Assembly: GCA_903867185.1 (NCBI GenBank)
Contig: CAIPQK010000101.1
Span: 20,391-84,390 of the forward strand
Length of the DNA stretch: 64,000 nucleotides
Direction: 5' to 3'
Source of the DNA: an uncultured Candidatus Nemicrothrix sp.
GTDB taxonomy: Bacteria; Actinomycetota; Acidimicrobiia; Acidimicrobiales; Acidimicrobilacustridaceae
Shown: positions 52,924 through 62,672 of the stretch, in pieces
Layout of the letters: every line of letters starts with the position of its first letter
Numbering within the stretch: the stretch's first letter is position 1
Translations under genes and position numbers: made by a program
Notes under the pieces: model-generated
The model's database searches: none
Told to the model about the DNA's origin: nothing
What the model saw: only the letters and a program-made list of their open reading frames with translations

Positions 52924-54243
52924 TCAGTCCCTCTTTCGAACTCTCATCTTGATAGGTGTTGCGCCCATATCGAATGCTTCGCGAAGTGAGCGTTCCAGAT
53001 AGCGCAGGTACGAGGGAGGAATTTCCTTATTCGCAAAAAGAGTGAACGTCGGAGGGTCGGTCGCTCCCTGCGTTGCGTAGAGCACCCGTGCACCGTGTGG
53101 GCCGGGTTGGGCTGCTTGCGCTGCACGAAGGACCTGGTTGACTTTTCGAGTCGGAACTCGGCGGTGATAATCCTCGATCGTTCCCTGAAGCGCCGGGAGT
53201 AGTCGGTGCACGCCCTTGCCGGATAGCGCACTAATTTTCAGCACTGGAGATTCGCCAATGAAGTGAAGACGCTGGCTGATTTGATAACCAACCTCTTCGC
53301 GACCATCAGCATCGAGAAGTTCCCACTTGTTCAGAAGAACGACTACAGGACAACCCGCTGCATCGATACGTTCCGCTAGGCGTTGATCTTGTGCGGTCAC
53401 ACCGACAGTCGCATCAATAACTAGGAGTGCAACATCGGAACGGTCGATCGCTTGAAGGGCTCGTACGAGCGAGTAGTACTCGAGCGCTTCGTCGACTTTG
53501 CTCCGTCGACGCATACCGGCAGTATCTACAAAACGAATTGGCCCATCTTCGGTTTCAACAATCGTGTCGACTGCGTCACGCGTCGTGCCAGGCATATCGT
53601 GAACGACCGAACGTTCATCGCCGATCAATCGGTTGAACAGGGTTGACTTACCCACGTTCGGACGACCAACGATGGAAACCGAGAAAATCTTGTCGACTTC
53701 GGCCTCGTCTTCATCGATGATCGCTTCCGGCTCGGGCGGAAACTCCAGCATCAGTGACTCGAGAAGGTCACCGGTTCCGCGACCATGGAGCGCACTGACG
53801 GGAAACGGATCACCAACGCCCAGGTTAAGAAGGTCCCAGATTGCTGACTCACGATTGGTGTCGTCGACTTTGTTCGCCACCAAAAGTACGGGTCGACCAC
53901 GCTTGCGCAGAATTTGTGCGACGCGGTTGTCTTCTTCAGTAATGCCGACAGTGACGTCGACGACGAACAACACAACGTCGGCTTCGAAAATAGCCTTCTC
54001 GCTTTGCTTCGAGACCTTCTCGTCGAGAGCGTCGCCACCAGGCATCCAACCACCGGTGTCGACGAGCCGAAAATCGCGCGCTTGCCACTCTGCAATCACT
54101 TCTTTTCGGTCGCGTGTGACGCCAGACTTCTCTTCAACAATCGCCTCGCGGCGACCGACGATCCGGTTGAATAACGTCGACTTCCCAACATTTGGCCGAC
54201 CAACAATGGCGACCAAGGGAAGATCGGTGGGTTGAGTACTCAT
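52924..54243 (-). CDS. der: GTPase Der (EngA)
   Basis: 439 residues with two GTPase domains: G1 motifs GRPNVGKST near 15-23 and again at about 195, each followed by DTGG or DTAGM, then NKVD and NKWE, and a KH-like C-terminal domain. It is required for 50S ribosome assembly. It overlaps the radical SAM gene by 4 bases (ATGA). In other actinobacteria der directly follows cmk; here three plus-strand genes lie between. Confidence 0.97.
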   Translation of the reverse strand: MSTQPTDLPLVAIVGRPNVGKSTLFNRIVGRREAIVEEKSGVTRDRKEVIAEWQARDFRLVDTGGWMPGGDALDEKVSKQSEKAIFEADVVLFVVDVTVGITEEDNRVAQILRKRGRPVLLVANKVDDTNRESAIWDLLNLGVGDPFPVSALHGRGTGDLLESLMLEFPPEPEAIIDEDEAEVDKIFSVSIVGRPNVGKSTLFNRLIGDERSVVHDMPGTTRDAVDTIVETEDGPIRFVDTAGMRRRSKVDEALEYYSLVRALQAIDRSDVALLVIDATVGVTAQDQRLAERIDAAGCPVVVLLNKWELLDADGREEVGYQISQRLHFIGESPVLKISALSGKGVHRLLPALQGTIEDYHRRVPTRKVNQVLRAAQAAQPGPHGARVLYATQGATDPPTFTLFANKEIPPSYLRYLERSLREAFDMGATPIKMRVRKRD

Positions 54244-55598
54244 TTCGGCTCCAATGCCCTTCGAAGGGCGATCCCATCAGTGGGAAGAATCTCGACCTGT
54301 CGCGGCAGATCATCAGGGGAAAGACCATCGAGGAAGACGCCTTGCGACAGACAGACATCAGGTAAGAGGTAACGATGACCCTCTGGTTCAGAAGCGAGCA
54401 CTCGGATGAGATCAGTGCCTGTCATCAGACCAGCCACGCCGGTGTTGCCTCCGAAGAAGTCATTCTCCACCGTAATGACGCGTACGTCAGATCGATCAAC
54501 TGATTCGATCAGTGGAGCAATCACTTTTGCGCCGTAATTTCCCGTCAAAATCGCTATCGGAGCATTTGGGCGGGGTCGGAGACTGACCTCTCCCCCGCCT
54601 CGAGGCGCCCGGTAACCCTCTGGCGGAGCGCCGTCGACCCAGGCGAAGAATCCGGTGGCAACTCCCGTAGGCGTCTCTGTTTCTCCCAGAAACTCTCGTT
54701 CAAACGTTCGCGCCATGCCGATTCCGTCCTCGTGCATCGGAAACTCTTCATAAGAGGAGTGGTCCGGGAAAGGGCGCTCGGCGAGAAGGTAATACTCGTC
54801 GGCAGCATGGACGACCCGGCGACCTAGCGCAGCGAGATACACCTCTTGCCAATCGTGGACCGCGTCGATGACATCAGATGCCTCAGCTCTCGTGTGCGGA
54901 CGCATCGTCGTTTCCGTATTGAACCTGCTCACTCCGAGGGGAACAACGCTGAGAGTCGCCAGCTCTGAGTAATGATCAAGCACATCGGCAAAGGTCTGAT
55001 CGAGCGCAGCGCCGTCGTTGCGGCCCGGACACACGACTACTTGACCGTGCACCTCGATGTCGTTGTCGAGCAGCGCTCGTAACCATCGAAGACTCGTCGC
55101 ACCCCTTCGGTTCCGCAGCATCGACGAGCGAAGGTCGGGATCGGTTGCATGAATCGAGACATGTAGAGGTGAAATGCGTTCAGTCACGACCCGCTCGAGA
55201 TCTAACTCTGTAAAGCGCGTAAGTGTCGTGAAGTTGCCATAAAGAAACGACAGTCGGTAGTCGTCGTCTTTGAGATAGAGCGATTCCCTGAGATTCGGGG
55301 GCAACTGGTAAATGAAACAGAACTCACAGTGGTTGTCGCACGTCCGAACTTGATCGAAGAGGGCAGAGTGAATTTCAGCGCCGAGAGACTCCCCGTCCCG
55401 CTTTTCAACGTCGAGCGAAAGTTGGAGTCCTCCTCGATCAATATCGAGGCTCAGTTCGCCCTCGTCAGCGAGAAGTCGGTACGAAATGATGTCTCGCGGA
55501 ACTTCGCCGTTGAGACGGAGGATCTGATCCCCTGGTAAGAGGCCCGCCCGATCAGCCGGCGACGCGGGCGCGACACTGACAACTCGAGGTGACGACAT
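54240..55598 (-). CDS. PDZ/radical SAM protein (DUF512 family)
   Basis: 452 residues. Residues 5-65 form a PDZ-like domain (SVAPASPADRAGLLPGDQILRLNGE); the radical SAM cluster is bound by Cys87, Cys91 and Cys94 (CDNHCEFC); a DUF512 domain follows (TETTMRPHTRAEASDVIDAV) ending in AILTGNYGAKVIAPLI. Members are conserved in many bacteria, often beside der, with no proven reaction. It is divergent from ispH, 35 bases between starts. Confidence 0.9.
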   Translation of the reverse strand: MSSPRVVSVAPASPADRAGLLPGDQILRLNGEVPRDIISYRLLADEGELSLDIDRGGLQLSLDVEKRDGESLGAEIHSALFDQVRTCDNHCEFCFIYQLPPNLRESLYLKDDDYRLSFLYGNFTTLTRFTELDLERVVTERISPLHVSIHATDPDLRSSMLRNRRGATSLRWLRALLDNDIEVHGQVVVCPGRNDGAALDQTFADVLDHYSELATLSVVPLGVSRFNTETTMRPHTRAEASDVIDAVHDWQEVYLAALGRRVVHAADEYYLLAERPFPDHSSYEEFPMHEDGIGMARTFEREFLGETETPTGVATGFFAWVDGAPPEGYRAPRGGGEVSLRPRPNAPIAILTGNYGAKVIAPLIESVDRSDVRVITVENDFFGGNTGVAGLMTGTDLIRVLASEPEGHRYLLPDVCLSQGVFLDGLSPDDLPRQVEILPTDGIALRRALEPK

Positions 55599-55633
55599 GG
55601 GCAGTAAGGCTAGTGCCGGTAGCCTGTAGTTCC

Positions 55634-56707
55634 ATGAAACAGCAGATCCCGGTGCCCTCGGACACGCCGCAATCGCCTTCCGTCGACAAGGTCCTCCTTG
55701 CGGCGCCGCGTGGATTCTGTGCCGGAGTAGAGATGGCGATCAAAGCACTCGCCTGGATGGTTCGGTCCTTCGAGGCCCCGGTGTACTGCTACCACGAGAT
55801 CGTGCACAACCAGCGTGTCGTCGAACGCTTCCGTGATCTCGGCGTGGTTTTTGTCGACGACATCAACGATGTTCCTCAGGGAAGTCCAGTCATGCTTTCC
55901 GCACACGGATCAGCACCGGAAGTTGTCGCTGCGGCCCAAGCGAATGGCGGATATGTCGTCGACGCTGTTTGTCCTCTCGTCACCAAGGTTCATCACGAAG
56001 TCAAAGTACGAGCGGGTAAGGGTTACCAAATCGTCTACATCGGGCACGAGGGACACGAAGAAGCCGTTGGGACCATGGCCGTCGCTCCCGACAATATCCA
56101 TCGCGTTGAATCCGTTGAAGAAGTCGCTGATCTTCCTCCGTTCACTGAACCAGTCGCACTCCTCGCGCAAACAACGCTCAGTCATCGCGACTGGGCCGAT
56201 GTACTTGAAGCAACCCGCACGCGCTTTCCCGACATGTGGGTTCCTGGCCGATCGGATCTCTGCTTTGCGACCACAAACCGTCAATCTGCATTGCTTGAGA
56301 TCGCGCCTCGTTGCGATGCAGTTGTCGTAATCGGTTCAGCCAACTCCTCAAATACTCGGGCACTCGAGAGCCTTGCCCGTCAGGCCGGTTGCGATCGTGT
56401 GTATCGGATCAATGGTCCAGAGGAGCTTCCCGACGACCTCTATGGAATCGTTGGTGTTACCGCAGGTGCTTCGGCCCCTGAGGAACTTGTTGAATCAGTC
56501 ATCGATCGGATTTCACCTCGCGACGGCGTCGAGATTGTGAGCGTCACCGAAGAAGACGAGTACTTCCCTCCCCCGCGCAACCTCCGCGATCTCATCGCGA
56601 CAATCGATGCGGCCGCAACTCTCGCGTTTGGCGGACCAGTCGATAATCGACCGGCAACTCAGGATCGTTCGCTGCACGCCAGCGACGTTCTCGCATCGCT
56701 CGCATAG
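55634..56707 (+). CDS. ispH: 4-hydroxy-3-methylbut-2-enyl diphosphate reductase
   Basis: 357 residues. The 4Fe-4S ligands are Cys29 (APRGFCAGV), Cys113 (AVCPLVTKVH) and Cys210 (LCFATTNRQ). VHNQRVV and SAHGSAPEV line the substrate pocket. It makes IPP and DMAPP in the last step of the MEP pathway. The frame is open to 55589, but ATG 55634 gives the usual N-terminus and avoids overlapping the divergent gene. Confidence 0.96.
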   Translation: MKQQIPVPSDTPQSPSVDKVLLAAPRGFCAGVEMAIKALAWMVRSFEAPVYCYHEIVHNQRVVERFRDLGVVFVDDINDVPQGSPVMLSAHGSAPEVVAAAQANGGYVVDAVCPLVTKVHHEVKVRAGKGYQIVYIGHEGHEEAVGTMAVAPDNIHRVESVEEVADLPPFTEPVALLAQTTLSHRDWADVLEATRTRFPDMWVPGRSDLCFATTNRQSALLEIAPRCDAVVVIGSANSSNTRALESLARQAGCDRVYRINGPEELPDDLYGIVGVTAGASAPEELVESVIDRISPRDGVEIVSVTEEDEYFPPPRNLRDLIATIDAAATLAFGGPVDNRPATQDRSLHASDVLASLA

Positions 56708-56720
56708 ATCGGCACTTTTG

Positions 56721-57134
56721 ATGCTTCCGCTTTCTCTCGAGTCCATCCGATTATTCCTCCACATAACGGCCGCCGCGATCTGGGTCGGGGGTCAACTCAC
56801 GCTTCTTGGGCTCCTCCCGGTACTTCGCGGGTTCGGGCCAGACGCAACCAAACTTGCGGCCAGAAAGTTCAACGTCATTGCCTGGTCAGCGTTCGCTGTG
56901 CTTTTCGGCACCGGAATTTGGAACCTCCTGGCCGAGTCTCCGGGGACCAAAGGGACAGCCTGGAACGCCACCCTCGGGCTCAAACTCGTCATGGTGGCGG
57001 CTACCGGTATCGCCGCTGCGTTCCATGCCGGGGCTCGCTCGAAGGCCATCCTCGCCGTTGGTGGTGCCGTTTCCCTGCTGGCAGGGCTCGCTGCGGTGCT
57101 GCTCGGAGTCATGCTCTCAATTGCCCCGTCCTGA
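56721..57134 (+). CDS. Small four-helix membrane protein
   Basis: 137 residues from ATG 56721, 13 bases after ispH. Four membrane helices: SIRLFLHITAAAIWVGGQLTLLGLLPVL, FNVIAWSAFAVLFGTGIWNLL, LGLKLVMVAATGIAAAFHAG and LAVGGAVSLLAGLAAVLLGVML. The His in the first helix and LKLVMV pattern recall CopD or heme-related membrane families. The longer frame to 56607 overlaps ispH. Function unknown. Confidence 0.75.
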   Translation: MLPLSLESIRLFLHITAAAIWVGGQLTLLGLLPVLRGFGPDATKLAARKFNVIAWSAFAVLFGTGIWNLLAESPGTKGTAWNATLGLKLVMVAATGIAAAFHAGARSKAILAVGGAVSLLAGLAAVLLGVMLSIAPS

Positions 57135-57189
57135 CGCACGGACTCGTCAAAATCAGCGTTCGAGGCCTTCGACGGGGCAGAATGTAGCC

Positions 57190-57744
57190 ATGGCAACTTC
57201 ATTCACCCGCATGGACGAATCAACACAAGAACAGTGGCTCCACATCGGTGCGCAGCATGCTCTCAGCGCGGGGCGTGTCGCAGATCGAATGCTGATGCTC
57301 CTCGAATCACTCGCCGAAATCACCGACGGATTCAATGCCGATCAACTCACACACTGCTTGCAAACAGCCACCCTTGCCGAACGTGCGGGCGCCGATGAAG
57401 AAGTTGTCTTTGCCTCGCTCATGCATGACGTGGGCAAGGCAATTACCGTCGCAAACCACGGAGCCATTTCTGCAGAGATGATCAAGCCATACGTTCGCAA
57501 CGATGTCTACCAAATGATTCGTGTGCACCAAGACTTTCAAGGCAAGCACTACTACCAACACTTTGGCGCTGACCCAGAAGCTCGCGAGACTCATCGTGAA
57601 GAGTTGACCCCGGAACAGTTCGCTCTTGCAGCACAGTTCGCCGATGAATGGGACCAGATTGCGTTCGACACCGAATACGACACGTTGCCGTTGTCGCATT
57701 TCGAGCCCCTCGTGCGCAAACTCACTGTTGGTTCAATGCTCTGA
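57190..57744 (+). CDS. HD domain protein
   Basis: 184 residues from ATG 57190. The HD metal site is HCLQTATLAERAGADEEVV then SLMHDVGKAI, and later EWDQIAFD. HD proteins hydrolyse phosphate esters of nucleotides or sugars; here the sequence resembles the myo-inositol-oxygenase-like or phosphonate-type HD group in having NHGAISAEMIKPYV and HQDFQGKHYYQHFG. Substrate not assigned. Convergent with plsC. Confidence 0.78.
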   Translation: MATSFTRMDESTQEQWLHIGAQHALSAGRVADRMLMLLESLAEITDGFNADQLTHCLQTATLAERAGADEEVVFASLMHDVGKAITVANHGAISAEMIKPYVRNDVYQMIRVHQDFQGKHYYQHFGADPEARETHREELTPEQFALAAQFADEWDQIAFDTEYDTLPLSHFEPLVRKLTVGSML

Positions 57745-57779
57745 GGCAAGCGCGTCGAGCTACGACCTGTCTTAACTAG

Positions 57780-58493
57780 CTAGTGCTGGTTGGGCGAACC
57801 TGCAAGTAACTGAGCCTCATCGAAGAGGTCTTGAATCCGAGCGCTCAGAGCAGCCGTCATTTCGCGTACTCCGTTACGTGAGACACGCCCGCTCTCCTTC
57901 TTTGGTGGGGGCGCGATCGGCTCGCCTATTACAACGACCATTTTCACCGGGCGGATGAATTTCTTGCCCTTAGGCATCGCTCGCTCCGTACCTCCCAGTC
58001 CAATAGGGATGATTGAGACTCCCGTGCGACAAGCCACGTATGCGGGCCCGTCAAACAATTCGTTCACGACTGGGCCAGTCTGACGAGTGCCTTCGGGAAA
58101 CATCACCAAAGGCTCACCGCGCTCGACAACAAGCAACGCTGCCTTCAGCGCGTCGCGATCGGCAGCACCGCGTTGCACGGGGAATCCACCCATTGCAGTC
58201 AGGAACCAACCGAGCTGGCGATTGGTCCACATCTTTTCTGCTCCCATGTAGCGCATTAATCGCCAGATCGAAGCGCCGATCACTGGCGTATCGAGGTACG
58301 ACCGGTGAATGGGAGAAACGATAAAGGGCCCCCGCTTAGGAATATTTTCTCGACCGTGCACTTCGAGTCGGAAATACAGTCGCGTGATGATCTCTAGGAG
58401 CAACCGAACGAAGTGGTGCAATGCCTTCTGCGGGAGCGTGAGTTGTTCGCCGTTGTCGTGACCTTCTGGAATGAAGATCTCGCGTCGACTCAC
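57780..58493 (-). CDS. plsC: 1-acyl-glycerol-3-phosphate acyltransferase (PlsC)
   Basis: 237 residues. H-x4-D is His63-Asp68 (SPIHRSYLDTP), then GGFPVQRGAADR and FPEGTRQTG. It adds the second acyl chain in phosphatidic acid synthesis at the membrane face. Its ATG overlaps the cmk stop by 4 bases. Last gene of the scpA-to-plsC series. Confidence 0.92.
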   Translation of the reverse strand: MSRREIFIPEGHDNGEQLTLPQKALHHFVRLLLEIITRLYFRLEVHGRENIPKRGPFIVSPIHRSYLDTPVIGASIWRLMRYMGAEKMWTNRQLGWFLTAMGGFPVQRGAADRDALKAALLVVERGEPLVMFPEGTRQTGPVVNELFDGPAYVACRTGVSIIPIGLGGTERAMPKGKKFIRPVKMVVVIGEPIAPPPKKESGRVSRNGVREMTAALSARIQDLFDEAQLLAGSPNQH

Positions 58494-59137
58494 GGAAGGT
58501 GCCCCATGATTGCGTCGACGATCTGATCGACACTGAGATCGCTGGTGTCGATGGTGACAGCGTCAGCAGCAGTCCGGAGTGGATCGTGCGTTCGGTTCTG
58601 GTCCAATGCATCTCTCCGGGCCAGGTCGGTTGCGACGGTCTCGTACGAAAGGTCAGAGACTTCCTTCGACCGCCGAGCGGCCCGCACCTCAGGGCTTGCA
58701 TCGAGGTACACCTTCAGTCGCGCCTCGGGGAACACCACCGTGCCGATATCACGACCTTCCATCACGCCGCCACCTCGCCTCGCCACCCACTGACGTTGGC
58801 GAGCACGCATTTCTTTCCGCACGTCTGGATTGGCAGCAACGATGCTCACGGCCCGAGTCACTTCTGGCCCCCTGATCTCGATCGTGGCATCTACGTCATC
58901 AACAATGACCGTGCCGTTGGTATCGATCTGGAGATCAATGTTTCGAGCAAGGTTGCTCACAACCTCGGCGTCTTCAGGATCGACTCCCCCGCGCAACGCT
59001 GCGAACGCAACAGATCGATACATTGCGCCAGTATCGAGATAATCAAGACCAAGTCTCAATGCAACAGCTTTAGCGACCGTCGACTTCCCTGAGCCTGCTG
59101 GCCCATCAATCGCGATCACCATCGGTTGTTCAGTCAC
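58490..59137 (-). CDS. cmk: Cytidylate kinase
   Basis: 215 residues. P-loop IDGPAGSGKST at 12-22, YLDTGAMYRSVA, GRDIGTVVFPEA and RSKEVSDL. It converts CMP or dCMP to the diphosphate. It overlaps aroA by 4 bases, as in other bacteria where aroA and cmk are neighbours. Confidence 0.96.
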   Translation of the reverse strand: MTEQPMVIAIDGPAGSGKSTVAKAVALRLGLDYLDTGAMYRSVAFAALRGGVDPEDAEVVSNLARNIDLQIDTNGTVIVDDVDATIEIRGPEVTRAVSIVAANPDVRKEMRARQRQWVARRGGGVMEGRDIGTVVFPEARLKVYLDASPEVRAARRSKEVSDLSYETVATDLARRDALDQNRTHDPLRTAADAVTIDTSDLSVDQIVDAIMGHLP

Positions 59138-60429
59138 AGTGAGCTCCCGCTGCGGAGTCGGTCCATCTGGTCGAAGTAGTTCGGAAACGTTTTCGCTACA
59201 CAGTTTGGATCAGAAATGCTGACACCGGGACGCTTGTAACCAATGAGCGCCATGCTCATAGCCATTCGATGATCGTCGTAGGTCTCGACGATTGCGTCAA
59301 TCGTTGGGCCAGGCGTCACCGTGAAGCCATCGGGATCTTCTGATGCCTGAATACCAAGCCGTTGCAGTTCAGAGACGACGGCGGATATCCGATCAGTCTC
59401 TTTGTGCCGAATGAAGCCGATACCGGTAACTGTTGTTGGGCTATCGGCAAAGACTGCCACTGCCGCAATGGTTTGAGCCGTATCCGAAATTTGACTGAAA
59501 TCGACAGTCACACCGTGCAGTGGAGCGCCCCTCACCGTGATGGCGTTCTTATCGAACACCACATTCGCTCCCATAGTTTCGAGCACATCCACGAATCGAA
59601 CATCGCCCTGCAGAGAGTCTCGATGCAGTCCTTCGACACGAACGCTTCCGCCACAAATTGCTGCGAGGGCAAAGAAATACGACGCTGCCGAAGCATCGGG
59701 TTCAACCTGGTAGTTCGTTGGTTGATAGCCGCCTGGCAAGACTACGAAAGTGCGGTCGTCGGGCATGTGGACCTCTGCGCCGAATGCAGTCATCACCGAG
59801 ACCGTCATGTCGAGATACGGGCGTGAAACAACATCACCGCGAAGTTCGATACGGAGTCCTTCCGGCATGCACGGAGCGGCCAGCAGAAGACCCGAAGTGA
59901 ACTGGCTTGAGGTTGAACTGTCGATGATCACGGTTGGCATAGAGCCACAAAGCCTCGGCGGACCAGAAATTTCGATAGGAAGAAATCCGGCTTCGCCAAC
60001 AGCGGTAATCGTGGCGCCAAGACTCTGAAGAGCGCTGAGTGCATCGGCCATTGGTCGAAGTCGCATGGCGTTGTCGGCGTCGAGAAGAAAGGTTTGATTC
60101 CCGAGGAAAAGAACTGCAGCCATGAATCTTGCTGTCGTGCCCGACTGACGAGCGAAAAAGTGTCGACCGGCATTGGAAAGGTCGCCACCGATGCCGGTAA
60201 TCGTGATCACCGAACCGTCAGCGTTCTGATCAACCCGCGCGCCGAGAGTCTCGATGCAATCGATCATCGCCTGCGTGTCTTCTGCAAGTAGAGCCCCGCG
60301 CAAAACACTCTCGCCGCCGGCAAGAGCTGCAATCAGTAATGCCCGATTCGTGATGCTCTTCGAACCGGGAGGAGTGGCCACCGCGTCGACAGGCCCATCA
60401 AAAGGGATGATCCTCAGAACATCGGACAT
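59134..60429 (-). CDS. aroA: 3-phosphoshikimate 1-carboxyvinyltransferase (EPSP synthase)
   Basis: 431 residues. PPGSKSITNRALLIAAL at 21-37 binds shikimate 3-phosphate, RQSGTTARFMAAV the phosphate loop, DDHRMAMSMALIG the later core. It adds enolpyruvate in the shikimate pathway. The motif is GTTARF in place of the common NAGTAMR, seen in some class II-type enzymes. The ATG overlaps the tyrA stop as TGATG. Confidence 0.95.
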   Translation of the reverse strand: MSDVLRIIPFDGPVDAVATPPGSKSITNRALLIAALAGGESVLRGALLAEDTQAMIDCIETLGARVDQNADGSVITITGIGGDLSNAGRHFFARQSGTTARFMAAVLFLGNQTFLLDADNAMRLRPMADALSALQSLGATITAVGEAGFLPIEISGPPRLCGSMPTVIIDSSTSSQFTSGLLLAAPCMPEGLRIELRGDVVSRPYLDMTVSVMTAFGAEVHMPDDRTFVVLPGGYQPTNYQVEPDASAASYFFALAAICGGSVRVEGLHRDSLQGDVRFVDVLETMGANVVFDKNAITVRGAPLHGVTVDFSQISDTAQTIAAVAVFADSPTTVTGIGFIRHKETDRISAVVSELQRLGIQASEDPDGFTVTPGPTIDAIVETYDDHRMAMSMALIGYKRPGVSISDPNCVAKTFPNYFDQMDRLRSGSSL

Positions 60430-61526
60430 CAGTGTTCTTCGGCCCCATCAAGAGACCGCAACACCGCTTTGTAACCGCGCTCGGTAAGGCCCTCGCGAAG
60501 TTGCGTTCCATTCGCTGCTTCCACCAGAAGGATGACAACCCCTTCGTCTCCCTCTACCGAATGAGCGATCTCGATGTCGGCAATGCTGATGTCGAGCTCA
60601 GTTGCGATCATGGTGATCCCGGCCAATGCGCCCTTTTGATCCGCGACCGGGATACGCAATTCAGCAAGATCCTCCGCTCGGGCAAACCGGGCGGGAAGGG
60701 CGAGCCGAGCATTTCGAGCACGCTCAAGGACAGCAACAAGTGCTTCACGATCGCCATTTTCGACGATTTCGCGAACACTTGACAGCGTCGATAACAAGCG
60801 ATCGAGTTCCGCCACGATTGCATCGCGATTTTCAGCGCAGATATCTGGCCAGATACCTGGATGACTCGCGGCGATACGAGTCATGTCGCGAAACCCTCCG
60901 GCGGCCAAACGCAACAGGCCCCGGTGTTCACTTGAACGTTCATCGGCCAAGCCCATAAGGCTCGCCGCTGTGAGATGGGGAACATGCGAAACAATCGCGA
61001 CCATCGAGTCGTGTCGTTCGGGCGGCAGTGAAACCACTTCCGCACCGAAACCGGACACAACTCCGCGGACAGTTGCCAACGCATCGTCATCAGTCGTATC
61101 GATCGGAGTGAGGACCCATGTGCGTCCCTCGAAAAGATCTAGGCGTGCACCTTCAACACCCTCCTGCTCTGACCCCGCCATCGGGTGACCGCCGATAAAT
61201 CGCGAATTACTCATAAGAGTAAGTAGAGGCGTCTTCACGCTCCCAACATCGGTGACCAAACCAGCGGTGTCTTGCAACGCGAGCGCGACCTCATCAGCGA
61301 TAGCCCCTACTGGGGTCGCGACGAAGGTGAGATCGATATCTGCGACAAACCCATCGGGCGCAATGGACTCAATGGCCCCAACTGCGAGTGCTCGCTCCAG
61401 ACATTCAGGTGATCGGTCACGCCCGACAACGCGCCACCCTGCTTCCCTGAGCCGCTGACCGATCGAACCACCGATGAGTCCTACCCCGACGATCAAGGCG
61501 GACTGCTTTGATTGATCTGGGCTCAC
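60429..61526 (-). CDS. tyrA: Prephenate dehydrogenase with ACT domain
   Basis: 365 residues from GTG 61526, 4 bases after the aroH stop; the frame is open to 61580 but overlaps aroH. NAD-binding VGVGLIGGSIG near 13-23, GGHPMAGSEQEGVEGA with the catalytic His, and a C-terminal ACT domain (residues about 290-365, IPVADQKGALAGITMIATEL), which should let tyrosine inhibit the enzyme. It makes 4-hydroxyphenylpyruvate. Confidence 0.93.
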   Translation of the reverse strand: MSPDQSKQSALIVGVGLIGGSIGQRLREAGWRVVGRDRSPECLERALAVGAIESIAPDGFVADIDLTFVATPVGAIADEVALALQDTAGLVTDVGSVKTPLLTLMSNSRFIGGHPMAGSEQEGVEGARLDLFEGRTWVLTPIDTTDDDALATVRGVVSGFGAEVVSLPPERHDSMVAIVSHVPHLTAASLMGLADERSSEHRGLLRLAAGGFRDMTRIAASHPGIWPDICAENRDAIVAELDRLLSTLSSVREIVENGDREALVAVLERARNARLALPARFARAEDLAELRIPVADQKGALAGITMIATELDISIADIEIAHSVEGDEGVVILLVEAANGTQLREGLTERGYKAVLRSLDGAEEH

Positions 61527-61530
61527 GACG

Positions 61531-61899
61531 TCACTCCGGAAGGTCGTCGCGTAGACCGCTTGCGCCTTCGAGGTACACATGACGCAGATCTGAGCGAGAC
61601 ACGGTGGTGTTCAGGTGCATCAGTACACGAATACATAGTGGCGTTGCCCCTTCGATATCGAGCTCACGAGCACAGATCAAAGGGATGTCTCCGAAACCAA
61701 TATCTCGCGCCGCTGAAGCAGGGAACATCGAATGGATGTCATCGGTGGCGGTGAAAAGGACGCTGATGATGTCGTCGTGATTCACTCCGTTGCGCTCGAT
61801 CATCTGCTCGAGGAGCGCAATCGTTCGCGTCCGAATCTGATCGGTTGTGTCGCTCTCAATTGTGGTTGCGCCACGAAGCGCTCGAACTGCAGAAGTCAC
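61531..61899 (-). CDS. aroH: Chorismate mutase, AroH type
   Basis: 122 residues of the monofunctional AroH class (trimeric beta barrel): VRALRGATTIESDT with the catalytic Arg, LLEQMIERNGV, SVLFTATDDIHSMFPASAAR and RVLMHLNT. It turns chorismate into prephenate, the substrate of the next gene. It lies 23 bases after rluB's stop. Confidence 0.95.
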   Translation of the reverse strand: MTSAVRALRGATTIESDTTDQIRTRTIALLEQMIERNGVNHDDIISVLFTATDDIHSMFPASAARDIGFGDIPLICARELDIEGATPLCIRVLMHLNTTVSRSDLRHVYLEGASGLRDDLPE

Positions 61900-61922
61900 G
61901 GTCTGATCCTAGAGGGGTGATG

Positions 61923-62672
61923 TCACTTCGCTGAAGGTGTTTCCTTCGAGCGTGAAACGGCCGCCTTTTCGAGGGAGCGAAGTTCAGGTCCCGTCAATGG
62001 TCGCCATTCCCCTGGCTTCAGTTTCCTGTCGGCCAATGGCCCGATCCTTGTACGAATGAGTCGAATCACCGGATGCCCAACCGCTTCACACATTCGTCGG
62101 ATCTGACGGTTGCGGCCCTCATGGATCGTGAGGCGGAGGATCCCAGGGCCAACCAGTGCCGCCTTGGCCGGTGCAGTGAGCCCATCTTCGAGTTCCACGC
62201 CCTCCCGAAGAATCCGAAGTTCCCCACGAGTCGGCTCACCCTCAACATGGGCGATGTATTCCTTCTCGACACCAAACGACGGATGAGTCAGTCGGTGAGC
62301 GAGATCTCCATCGTTGGTAAGCAGCAAGAGACCTTCGGTATCCATATCAAGACGACCAACGGGAAAGACTCGTGGCTCTTCAGGCACAAGTTCGAGAACG
62401 GTGGGCCGACCATGCGGATCATCGGCGGTCGTGATCACGCCAGTCGGTTTATTTAATAGGAGATGCACAAGGCCAGGACGAACGCCGATGATGACTCCGT
62501 TGATTGCGACGACGTCGTTATCGGCATCGACACGACGACCTAAAACCGCTACCTCACCGTTCACGGTGATGGCACCATCAGCAATTAGATCTTCGCAGAC
62601 TCGCCGACTTCCGATTCCGATGCGGGCCAGAACCTTTTGCAGTCGCTCCCCTGTTCGATCCTCGTCGTTCAC
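61923..62672 (-). CDS. rluB: Pseudouridine synthase RluB/RsuA family
   Basis: 249 residues. An S4 domain (LQKVLARIGIGSRRVCEDLIADGAITVNG) and the catalytic Asp in VGRLDMDTEGLLLLTNDG; HEGRNRQIRRMCEAVGHPV ends the core. It modifies a uridine of 23S or 16S rRNA. It overlaps scpB by 4 bases. Confidence 0.94.
   Translation of the reverse strand: MNDEDRTGERLQKVLARIGIGSRRVCEDLIADGAITVNGEVAVLGRRVDADNDVVAINGVIIGVRPGLVHLLLNKPTGVITTADDPHGRPTVLELVPEEPRVFPVGRLDMDTEGLLLLTNDGDLAHRLTHPSFGVEKEYIAHVEGEPTRGELRILREGVELEDGLTAPAKAALVGPGILRLTIHEGRNRQIRRMCEAVGHPVIRLIRTRIGPLADRKLKPGEWRPLTGPELRSLEKAAVSRSKETPSAK

Noticed and set aside
56607..57189. Longer frames in front of the small membrane protein and the HD protein
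   Set aside because: They overlap the ispH or membrane-protein genes in another phase; the shorter starts fit the families.
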